Assembly: GCA_016748015.1 (NCBI GenBank)
Contig: JAAOMT010000494.1
Coordinates: forward strand, 299,179-363,178
Length of the DNA stretch: 64,000 nt
Direction of reading: 5' to 3'
DNA from: Geosiphon pyriformis
Lineage: Eukaryota; Glomeromycota; Glomeromycetes; Archaeosporales; Geosiphonaceae
Shown piece by piece: positions 12,303 through 23,096 of the stretch. How positions within the stretch are numbered: the first letter of the stretch is position 1; every line of letters starts with the position of its first letter. Under the pieces are notes generated by a model. The model was not told where the DNA came from, did no database searches, and worked only from the letters and a program-made list of their open reading frames with translations. Both the position numbers and the translations under genes were made by a program.

Positions 12303-14421
12303 TATTCAAAACTGTGTAAAAAATAGTTAATAAATAATTTAAGAGTTTTAACATTTGAAATAAATGTAATTTATAAGAACAATTTTTTTTGCCCAAGTCA
12401 TATTCAAAAAAAAACTAATATTACTTTTGAAATCTATTTTTTTTGTTATAAATTAGTAATTCCAAAGTTGACTAGCTACTAACTTTGTTGAATTTAATTT
12501 AGTTGTCTAATTTTTGAAACCCAAAATGAATTCACTCATAATTATTTCACAAAATAACTTATAATCTTGGACAAATGCATATAATACTCTCAAAATTACA
12601 CTTGAATTACATTAGAATTGGTTGATTTAGAAACAGCCTAATAATTGGACTTTTATGAACCATGATTGAAATTGTTTATGTTCAATTTGACAAAAAAATA
12701 AAACTAAGAAATTGTTTTTTATTTCCAAATTTTAAAGTACTCATGGGTACTTTAGAATTTTCAAAGCCAGGTTTTTGTGAAATACCCCAGGTAGAATCCC
12801 ATAATTATAATTAATTATTAAATCAAAATGGCGAATTACGGTATTGTGACGTGTAAGAATAAGACACGTGAAATAACGCCATTTCTCACTTGAACAAATG
12901 GGATATTTTATACCCTTTTATCACAAAATATTAACTTCGCCACAATACTGTATTTCGCCATTTTACCTCATTTTCAAAAACAATAACTAAATAAATAAAA
13001 ATTTTTCAGCATTTAATTTAAATAAAAATTTCATAATCCAAAGAAGTTTCCTTGCATCCAATGGATAGATATTAAAAAAAATATTTTTTACGTTTATGTT
13101 AGAATTATTAAGTAGGAAAAAGATGAATTCTTCCTGCGGCCATCATCAAATAGAGTTTATTTCTCACCGCTTCCAGAAAATGGGTCTCATTTTAAATTGA
13201 AAATCACAATGAGAAACAAATACTGTACATTCGTTTATACATGTGGTTTCAGTACAAAGTACATTCCTTCCCAGACGATCTCTATCCGTTTAATAATCTC
13301 AATGACAGAATCTAACATTGTGGCGTCTAAGAATTATTCAAAGCGAATATGATTTAAAAAAAATCATACGTTAAAAATCCTTATTTATTAGCCAGGTAAA
13401 CTCTTTCAAGTCCTTCTTTCACCACACAAAATTTTTATAGTTTAATAATCCCTTTGTGTTTATTTAAAAATCATGCTTTCAACATCATCAATTTCAATTG
13501 AAAATGTAACTTCACATTTCGGCTGGGTTGAAGGAGCATTCATTGTCATTAAAGAAAGTTTGAACAATTTTCCAAGCGACAATTATTCAAGAATTGCTGA
13601 CTTTGTTAAAAAATATTTTGAACGCAATCATAAAACACCCGAAGATTTATTCGATTACTTAAACAATAAAAGTTCAAGAAGTTCAATAGACTATATTTTG
13701 CTTGGCTTTTCTTTAGAACATGGGGTTGGAACTATTCCTAATTCAAAAAAAGCATTTTTAGAATTTCAGAAAGCAGCGAATTCAGAATTTTCTTTTGGAC
13801 AATTCTTCTTAGGTCGTTGTTATGATCATGGAATTGGTACTCATCCAGATCGAGGAAAAGCATTTGAATTCTATTCAAAAGCAGCCGAGATGGGAAATAC
13901 CCTTGCACAAAACACTCTTGGATGGTTTTATCTAAATGGATTAGAAACAGCGAAAAATGTGGAAAAAGCATTTAAACTCTATTCAAAAGCAGCAGAGTTG
14001 GGAGATACAATGGGACAGAACAATCTTGGATGGTGTTATCAAAATGGATGGGGAGCAACGAAAAATCCAGAAAAAGCGTTTGAACTCTATTCAAAAGCAG
14101 CAGAGGCGGGAAATATTCTTGCACAAAACAGTCTTGGATGGTGTTATCAAAATGGATTAGGAACAACGAAAAATCTGGAAAAAGCATTTGAATTTTATTC
14201 AAAAGCAGCAGAGGCGGGAAATATCCTTGCACAAAACAGTCTTGGATGGTGTTATCAAAATGGATTAGGAACAACGAAAAATCTGGAAAAAGCATTTGAA
14301 CTTTATTCAAAAGCAGCAGAGGTGGGAAATACAAATGCACAAAACAACCTTGGATGGTGTTATCAAAATGGATTAGGAACAACGAAAAATGTGGCGAAAG
14401 CATTTGAATTCTATTCAAAAG
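12303..14421 (+). repeat. Segmental duplication, copy A
   Basis: The block begins about 1.17 kb upstream of the Sel1/kinase start codon and aligns in direct orientation with 62242-64000. Alignable landmarks include TTAATAAATAA..TTAAGAGTTTTAAC, the GACAAATGCAT block, the right half of the small inverted-repeat element, TTTCCTTGCATCCAATGGAT and the last 70 bases before the ATG. Copy A carries indels absent from copy B: about 80 bp near 12385, about 130 bp near 12640, and the left arm of the inverted-repeat element. The copies still match where the window ends, so the true 3' limit is unknown. Confidence 0.9.
12825..12964. mobile_element. MITE-like element with 24-bp terminal inverted repeats
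   Basis: The left arm AAAATGGCGAATTACGGTAT(TGTG) at 12825-12848 and the right arm CACAATACTGTATTTCGCCA(TTTT) at 12941-12964 are inverted complements with 2-3 mismatches. The 140-bp unit has no coding frame. No clear target-site duplication was found. Copy B of the duplication keeps the right arm (about 62588-62612) but has lost the left. Confidence 0.65.
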
Positions 14422-16385
14422 CAGTAGAGGGGGGAAGTTTAATTGCACAAATAAATCTTGAACATTGTTATCATGGTGGAAATCCATGTTCAAAAAACAA
14501 TCTTGAAACGTGTTATCGAAATAGATGGGGAACTATGGAAGACCTGGAAAAATCATTTAAACTCTATTCAAAAACAACGGAGGCGGGAAATCCAAGTACA
14601 CAATATAATCTTGGATGGTGCTATCAAAATGGATGGGGAACAACAAAAAACCTAGCAAAGGCATATGAACTCTATTTAAAAGCAGAGGGAAATAAATTAA
14701 GTTATCAAAGTGATTTTCCTGATTTGAATGGCCATAATCTCACTTTAAAGAATCAGGATAACCTGGAGCGTTTTATTTTGCAATTCCAAAGTCGAGGTTT
14801 TAAAGGTCAAGGTAATCCCAAAGGAGAATTTTTAGATTCTGAAGCTTTCTTTGATCAGCTGTCAGACGAATTCAAGTGTTATAAATGTGGTAACTTGGGT
14901 GTAATCATTAGTGGATCTCCTATATGTCCATTTTGCGATACTAATAAAAGTGATGATATCTTTGAAGCGGGGTTACCGAAATGTCCAGAATGCTATAGCA
15001 CATTAAAAGATCCACTTTGGTGTAAATTTTGTGAATATTCACGATTTTCAAAGAGTTGGGGAATATGGAGTAGTGGAAATGATAATATTGATCAGTATAT
15101 AGCAAAAACACAGGAAATTTCTGAAAGCTGCAGAGGCTGCCTGGAATGGATTTCTCCTGACGAGATTACATTTTTAGAGAAAGTGGGAATGGGAGGGTTT
15201 GGTATTGTTAAAAAAGGTAGATTGGAGAGAGGCAAAATTCTATTTTGGGACGAGAAAAATCAAAAGCATGAACGAAGCGGGGTTACGAAAGTTGCTTTGA
15301 AATTTCTCAGAAGCAGTCAAAATATAAAATATATTAATTCAGATGAGGTACTTCCTTTCAAGAAATCTATGTGATTTTTATTATTCTAATTTCTTTTTCT
15401 AACATTAGAAAACATTTTGAAATAGTTTATTGCACATCTTAAAAGTGCCTCTTGCAAATACATCCTTGAATGCTATGGAATAACCAAAGATGTTACAACC
15501 GATGAATTTATTATGGTTTTACCATTTGCGGAACATGGGGACCTTAAAGCTTTTCTCAGGATGAACGAAAACCCTCTTACTTGGAAAATGGTTCTTTGTA
15601 TTCTTTTTCAAATCGTTGGTGGCCTAAGGTTTATACATGAATCAGAACTAGTGCATGGAGACTTACATCCTGGCAATATCCTTGTTTTGAAATCAAACCC
15701 CTTAAAAGTTGTCATTGCTGACCTAGGATTCTGTCGTCCTGCCAATTACTCTCCACAATCTGGGGAGATTTATGGCGTTGTCCAATACCTAGCGCCCGAA
15801 GTTTTTACTTTATCGTGTCATACCAAATACAGCGACATTTACAGTTTTGCTATCATTTCTTGGGAAATTATTTCAGGAGAAAGACCTTGGAATGATATTA
15901 AAGATTCTATGCATGATGTAATTTCTGGAAAGCGCCCCACAATTGAAAAGCATACACCTCAATGCATTCAAGAAATGATCCAAAAAAATTGGCGTAAGGA
16001 TCTGGATTGTCGTGATACTGCAGAACAACTTCAACAAAGAATTATTGCTGCTCGCGGTAAATGTAACTTAAATGAATCTATCTCTAAAAAAAGAAGTGTT
16101 GCCTGTGATATGATAAGTTATAAAAGTCGATTAATCTTAGGAAGTCAATCAATGTCAAAGCCTATATATGGTAAGTTTTTTTATTTAGTATTATTTTAAT
16201 AGGTAAAGAACTTGTTTTGATTAAACGCCTTTTTTTCAGATTTGGAATATCCCAATAGCTCAAGTTATCTATTTAACTACTCAAGCTCTAATAAAGTTTA
16301 CTTTGATTCCTCTAAGTGTGAGGTTAAGTGTCTCCTTATCAATGATGCTGGAACTGTTGATAATATGCTAGAAAAAACTAATTAG
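13473..16385 (+). CDS. Sel1-repeat / zinc-ribbon / TKL protein kinase fusion
   Basis: Exons 13473-15347, 15426-16170 and 16240-16385 give 921 residues. After a ~70-residue N-terminal segment come about nine Sel1-like repeats (about 72-410; core LGWCYQNGLGTTKNLEKAFE, period 36), a TPR-like solenoid that usually binds proteins. Next is a cysteine-rich segment with four CxxC-type pairs (about 469-472, 485-488, 504-507, 516-519), probably zinc-binding. The kinase domain (about 560-830) has glycine loop GMGGFG (about 572-577), VALK lysine (610), catalytic loop HGDLHPGN (702-709), DLG (724-726) and APE (about 749). HRD is replaced by HGD and DFG by DLG, but the Lys, catalytic Asp and magnesium-binding Asn/Asp positions are kept, so activity is possible. 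The donor GTACTT and acceptor AATAG of intron 1 were chosen to join SDE to FIAHLKSASC. A near-identical paralogue starts at 63160. Confidence 0.88.
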
Positions 16386-19300
16386 GCTAGGAATTTCTTG
16401 ATAAGCAAACTTCACTGCCTTTTCTACGTTCCGACTTCTAGAATAGTAATTTATATTTTAAATTATTCGAATTTTTAAATTCATTCAGCATTAAATAAAA
16501 TTCTTAATTCTTACCTTTCGGATATCTTTTGTCCTAGCGCGTTTCTACTCTGTATTCCATTTTTGATATTATTAGCGTAAATATAAGAATTAGAGTAATT
16601 TATTAAATTCATCTATCTTTTGATGTCTTTTGTTCAGGTTGTTAAACAAATTAAAGATAAGTTTTTGAATGGTTTTATTTTTTATACTATTAAAACATTA
16701 AATAAAGAAGTACGACAAACCCAAGTTTATTTAAAAAAATGAATTTTGAAATTTAATTGATAAAACAAATACGTACGAATGTTAAAAAAGGAAAGACTAA
16801 AGTGTTTAAACGCGATAGATGTAAACTTTATATTAATGGAATTTTGCCTACGGGCATTGATCTAATCCGAGAGCCACATTTAATCAAGCCACGGTAAAAT
16901 ATTACGTAACTACATGAGAAAATGAAGAATGTAGTAATTTCCTTTAAAATTTCAGTATTTTAGAAGGGTTATACACTATAAAAACAATCTAACTTTCGAC
17001 AAAAAAAACAATAATCAAACAACACCTTTTTTAAAACTTTGTATTTTTAATCAGTTAGTCAATTATTTAGTTAGTTAGTTATGTGTTTCAAGTACATGTA
17101 GTAGTAATGAAAAAAAATTTCATCTGATCGGCATATTTTAAAAAGAAATATATTCCCTTGACCCTACCTAAATAACACTGGTCAAAAGTGATTTGAATTT
17201 CAAAATTGTGTTTTTCTAAATAAGTGGGTCCCATGATAGAAAAAGAAAGTTGGCGAATAAAACTTAATTATAATCTTTTTTAATCGTTTATCCTTCGCTT
17301 TCTTGTTTCAATTTCTAAAAATAATTCAGTTTAATCTAACGATATTTTATTTTTTGCTTTTTCAATATTGGTTTTACTTTAACTTTAAATTGAAATAATA
17401 ACTCAAATTAAAAAGTAAAGACTTAGTTTGTTATTTTTTTTAAAAATATAGTTACAAAAATTCTAACACTAAATACTTTTTTAACTCAACTTACTTAAAT
17501 ATCTATTGTTTTCAAAGCACACGTTGATTAAATTAAAATCTAACTAAAATTAGGCTATTAATACAATTGATAAAAAAATTAAATACAAAAATGGGGACCA
17601 ACTCTATTTATCTTGATTACCACCAGTGTCTTTTTAAAATATTTTTCAATATATTAAAATTAGATTTGAGATAAGGTAGTATGCTAAAAGAAAAAATAAC
17701 TTACTCTTGTCTTAAATTAAAAAGAAACTTGTTACTCTTTTTTGATTGGACATCTGTATTAATAGAGAAGATTAAGTATAAATAGATTTTTTACAAATGA
17801 AAATTCTTAAGAAAGCAAATTTACCTAAATTAAAGACTAAATTATTGCAATAATTAAGCAAACATACTGTTATGAATTGAAGTAACAAGCTAATAGATAA
17901 CAAAAAAAAACAAATATTGAATAATAAAAAAGAAAATTCAACTAAATAAATCAATTGAATTTGTATAAATTCAATATGCAAAATCAGTTTTATAAATATT
18001 TCAATTACTGTTCTTTTAAAAAAATTAATAATTTGTAGTGTTAACAAAAATAAACAGCAGTCATAATTATATGTCTTATATTAATGTTTTTGTAATTTAG
18101 TAATAAATATTATTTGTACTTTTTGGTAAATATTTTTATTTAATATATTTTACAAAAGCTAACAATATACAAATCAAGAAAGAAAAAAATAAAATAGTAA
18201 GAAAAAATAAAATTATTATATTAATTTTGCTAATTAATTATTGTCTAAATTGATTAGTATAAGATACTTTTCTATAACTTTGGAAAGTTTTACTTTTATA
18301 CTTTCAAAAAAAATCAATAATCAAATTATTAATTACACTAATAATTATATTAACAATTAATTTTTAAAATAAAGTAACTATTATAAATAATATAAATAAT
18401 TAATACTTATAATTAAGTTAATAATTATATTAACAATTAATTTTTAAAATAAATTAGCTATTATAAATAATATAAATAATTAATACTTATAATTAAGTTA
18501 ATAATTATATTAATTAATTTTTAAAATAAATTAGCTATTATAAATAATATCAATAATTAATACTTATAATTAATTATAATTAAACAATTAATAGTAGTAT
18601 TTTAAAAAATTAAGTTTAATAAGTATTTAATAATATTATTAGATATTATTTAACAAATTTTTTTTAATAAAATAAAACTTTAATATTAAAATTACTAACT
18701 TATATAACTATTATTATAATCAGTAATTAAGTATTTTTAATATTAAAATTAAAAAAAAAACATATTAAAATATTATTTAATTAATAATTAAATATATTAA
18801 CAATAAAACTACTGGTTTAAATAATTATTTGAATTTAATTATTTATTATTATAATTAGTAATTAAGTATATTTTTATAATACTATTTAAACATAATATTA
18901 TAAGCAAAAATAATATAAATTAAACTTTGTATTAAATACTAATTTAAAACTAATTAATAAAATACTTATTTTTTTTGGCTTTAAAATTAAAAATTAAAGT
19001 TTTAAAAAAAGAAAAAAGTTTGTTTAGTTAAATTTTTTATATTAAATTAAAATTTATTTATATATTTTTAATAATTTTTATTAACAATAAAACTTTATTA
19101 ATTATTTTAAACTTTTTATTAATTATATTAATTACTTTTAAAAAAATATTACTAATTATGTTAATTATTTTTAAAAAAAAAACAAAAAAACACACTGTTA
19201 AGAAAACAAAAAACATATTTTTATTATATTATAAAATAATATAATTAGAAAAAGCAAGATTTAATATTAAAATATTTATAAAATTTTATTAAATTATTAA

Positions 19301-21162
19301 TAAAATTAAAGTAATAAAAATTAAATAATTTGAATATAAAACCAAAATAATTAATAAATTATTATAATTAACAATAGTTAATAAATGAATATAAAATTAC
19401 ATAATAATAATAAAAATTATAATATTAATAATACAAAATAATACAAAATATTATACTAATATTATATTTTATTTTATAAGTTATTTTTTTTTATTATACG
19501 TTTTATAAGTATAATTATATAAGTTATTAATAATTAGTAAATTTTTAAAAATTAAAAAAATTAAATAGTATTTTATTTATATCTAATTTATATATTAATT
19601 TTATTATAGAAAAAATTTATGTATTATTAAAAATAATAAAAAAACAAAAATTTAAAATACAAACAAACCAAAAAAAAAGGTTATTAAATATTAAAATAAT
19701 ATTATTATTAGAAAACAATATAATAATTCTATTTTAAATTTAATAATATAAAAACAACACAATATTTTAATAAAAAAATAAAAAACGAAATAACTAATAA
19801 AAATAATCTTAAGCTTTTTAAAATTTTACATAATATTTTTGTTAAGCTTTGCAAAAAAGTTAAAATAGCATAACAAAATTATAAACAGTTAATTATATGC
19901 ATGAAAATATAAAAAAAAATTTCAAGTTAATTATTAAATTATTTGTTTTTATTGTTAAAACTTGATAATTTTTTAAGATTTGTTTTAATGTTTATGTTGT
20001 TTGACAATTTTGGTAAAAATATTACACATATTATAAAAACAATTTGTATAAAATTTTAATTTTTAAAACTTATTACAACTCTAAAATTTACATTTTTTCT
20101 TGGTATTTTTTATAGTTATAATTTAACCAAAATTTGAGTTTTTTTATTTATTATATGTTCAAAAAACCATAAAACCAATTTAATTTGTTTGTTAAAAGTA
20201 AAAAAAATTAGCATAATATGGAAAAAAACAATAAAACAATAACTATTTACAAGTTTTATCACATTTAAGAAAAATAGCACAAACAAATTCACAAAACAGT
20301 AAAAAATCAAGAAAATACTGTGAATGTAAAGCATTTTGAATAGAACATTGCTGTTATAATACATGAAAATTATAATGGAAATTGTTTATTATGTTTGGTT
20401 CTGTTTATTTTATATTTTATTAATTTCTTAACTCTTTTTATCTTGTGTATCTTGTCTTTACTATTTTTTTGTATAAATTATGAATCTTTTTCTAATAAAT
20501 CTGACTCTTTTATTTTTAATTTTAATAACAAAAAGAATCTCGTCTTGGCAAAAATTGTTTATAGTACAAGTAAATATCAAATTGTATGTTTTTACAATGA
20601 TGGGTGATAATTATAACATAAAAGAATATGCTGAGATTAGTGGAACAACTTCAAGACTCAAATCTTTGATACTGGTGCCACTTTATGTTTCAGCTTGACA
20701 AATTAAAAGTATTTCATGTTATTGAATAAGAACTATTTTTTTGATTAAGCTTCAGATCTGTCGAGGCTTACATCGTTATCATATATGATGTAAAAATAGG
20801 GACGTTCATTAAAAGATGCAGGCACGGCTGAAATATAATTATTTTATAATTCACAATATATCATTCCATAATCTAATTTAGTATTACTGAAAGTTTACAA
20901 TGGTAACCTTGATCAAATCTTCTTTTTTGAACGAAAGATAATCCATAGAGCACACCTTAAAATCTCGTTCTGACAGAAGGATTGTGCATTTCGTGAATCC
21001 ATCTTTGGAGATGAGATACAAAAAAGAAAATAAAACAAAGTGGGACGCACGGTTGTCTTGCCAATTTTTTTGCCAACTGTGTATGATAAATCTCTATTTA
21101 TTTGAATCAAATTCTGTTTATTAACAGCTACATTTATCTAACTTAATTTCCTATCAATTATA
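16386..21162. other. AT-rich intergenic desert
   Basis: 16386-17300 is moderately AT-rich. A 45-codon frame near 16760-16898 (GILPTGIDLIREPHLIKPR) looks protein-like, but it has no start or domain I recognise. About 18060-20100 is close to pure A+T with no frame worth reporting. 20750-21160 regains some G+C and lies just beyond the 3' end of the minus-strand cell-wall-type gene. Confidence 0.5.
18341..18580. repeat. Tandem repeat, 3 units of 80 bp
   Basis: ATAATTATATTAACAATTAA begins units at 18341, 18421 and 18501, an exact 80-bp period. Each unit ends in TAATACTTATAATTAA. The units differ by a few substitutions and a small deletion in the third. The content is about 93% A+T and noncoding. 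Confidence 0.9.
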
Positions 21163-21642
21163 TTAAAATTTAAAAAATTCTAGAGCGAAAAACAGCCCAA
21201 TGATCGCGAAAACATGACTAAAGTTTCCAACATTTAAAGCCAAGGCAGTTGCAGCTGAAGCTGTAGTTTTAGTTGAACTAGAACTCGAAGCTGAAGTAGT
21301 TTGGTTTCCATTTCCTTTGGATTCAGTGGATGATGCATCAGTCGTAACGCCATCTGTCGTTTTATTCGACGAATCAGTGGATGATGTAGTTGAAACAGAA
21401 ATGGACGTGTTTGGTACAAGAGTCGATAGGGTTGGGGTTGATCTGTTTATATGGTAAACATTAAATTTGAAAATTAAAAGTTTTGCTTAAAATTGGGGAT
21501 CATAGTTCAAATTTGAATACTTACGTAGTGTTGGAATTAGTTTTTGTATCTGTCGAATTATTTTTAGAATTCTCATTTGTTGTGGCATTTGTTGATTTGG
21601 TTGAGTTTGGGAGTCCGGTCGAGAGGCTTTGAGTAGTAGTAC

Positions 21643-21674
<32 letters not shown>

Positions 21675-22204
21675 CTAGTAGTAGGAGTAGTACTATTATT
21701 ACTTACACTGTCACTAGAGAACATTGGAAGAGATTTTGAGTTTTAATTCAAAACCAAGAACGTCATGAGTATTTTGAATATTGAATTTGAGTCTAAAAGA
21801 GAGTAATCGAGAAGGAAACGCCAACGTTAAGAAAAGAAGAAACTGAAAAAATGGAATTTACGATAATGAAGGAAAAGGATTAATTTGAGTTGTAAATGGG
21901 ATTCCCGTTATGATTGAGGAGCTTAACGGAATGCCCCCCACGGGTGGAAATATCCTTGTGTGACGATGGAAGAAAAAAAGAAAGGGAAGACGCGAATACG
22001 AAATATATTTTTTATTTTAAGAGTTAAACGAGAAAAATAATATCGTTCAAAATATAAAATTTATCAAAGTAATTTAATTTCAATGGATTTGAATTAGTTA
22101 GCTCGATTGTTACAATACCTTGGCGTTTGAGCAAATGAGTTTTTAAAGGCGGCGAAAGCGAAGAAAGTGAGAAACGTCAAGAAAAAAAGATTCAAACGAG
22201 CCAT
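21163..22204 (-). CDS. Secreted Ser/Thr-rich protein with GPI-anchor-type tail
   Basis: Minus-strand exons 22204-22119, 21713-21525 and 21442-21163 give 184 residues. Residues 1-25 form a signal peptide (MARLNLFFLTFLTFFAFAAF, then KNSFA before QTP). The mature part is almost only Ser, Thr and Asn, including an uninterrupted poly-Thr run encoded by ACT codons and several N-glycosylation sequons (NNS, NST, NAT). The C-terminus has a spacer (TASAATALALN) and a hydrophobic end (VFAIIGLFFALEFF), the usual GPI-attachment signal. This fits a glycosylated, wall- or membrane-anchored surface protein. Intron 2 has a canonical GTAAGT donor. Intron 1 (405 bp) is long for this genome, and an extra exon inside it cannot be excluded, although phase and sense are kept. 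The poly-Thr microsatellite is likely length-variable between strains. Confidence 0.75.
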
Positions 22205-22296
22205 ATTGTGAATTTAGAGATTTTAGATATATTTGTAAAGTTTTCAATTAATCGTGTTTAGATGACATTCACGAAAAAAAAGCAAATTCCACCTGT

Positions 22297-22309
22297 CTAT
22301 ATATATATA
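22297..22309 (-). promoter_or_regulatory. TATA-like element upstream of the Ser/Thr-rich gene
   Basis: GTATATATATATAGAC on the minus strand, about 95 nt before the start codon at 22204. It is a perfect TA run in an otherwise mixed-composition upstream region. Confidence 0.4.
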
Positions 22310-23064
22310 CAAAAAAAACAATTATTTGAAGTTTTTTTTGGTTCCCTTGTTAAACAAGTAATCTTTTGACTGTTTTACCAATGTCGTTTCATTTTAATCA
22401 TTGAATTACATTTTACATATCCACTTATGTGAAATAAATCCTCATTCATACACACAGTTGTTTTGCCAGTTCTCTCCTAAATCTGCAGGAATGTGTGTTA
22501 CTTTTCATTATGAATGGTTACCTTGGCTTGGCTTGGCTTCTAAAAGTTCTATAAGCAGGGGGCATGTCGTTGACTAAATGCTATTGAAACATCATGGGAA
22601 AAAAAGGCATAAAATCAAGGTAGAATGTTGCATAAAATGTCTTTGTTATTATCATGCCCCCATGAATTACGCCTGGGTACCATTGTAAAAATCAAGAATT
22701 AATAGCTGGGATAATATATCGAGTACATCAAAGAAAAATATATTCTTTCTTCTTATGAGACCCTGGCATCAATAACACTTCAAGTTTTTCTCTTTAGAAT
22801 TTATTACCTTATCCAAGAGTTCTAAAAAGAATTTTCAGTTTACTATTGATAGTTTCGATTTTTTTCTAAATATATTCTCCCATTAAAAAAAATGATCTTT
22901 TATCTTGCTCATAATTATTTTCATAAAAACGACTTTATAACGAAAATTTAGCAATAAACTTTCTTAATTTTCTTTTAATATTAATGCTTAAATGCTTGAA
23001 ATAACAATAAAAATTCATAAATTTGTATAAATGTTTAATATATAAATTTTCTTGATTTTGTAAT

Positions 23065-23096
<32 letters not shown>

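Noticed and set aside
13972-14493. Antisense 173-codon ORF over the Sel1 array
   Set aside because: Shadow of the repeat codon pattern; the sense strand encodes clear Sel1 repeats.
16850-16900. Possible tRNA-like GC patch
   Set aside because: No cloverleaf could be formed and the box B sequence is missing.
20395-20698. Two overlapping plus-strand frames of about 70 codons
   Set aside because: Phe/Ile/Leu-rich chance frames at the edge of an A+T block; no domain and no splice partner.
20913-21110. Minus-strand 65-codon frame downstream of the Ser/Thr-rich gene
   Set aside because: Likely in the 3' flank of that gene; no family features.
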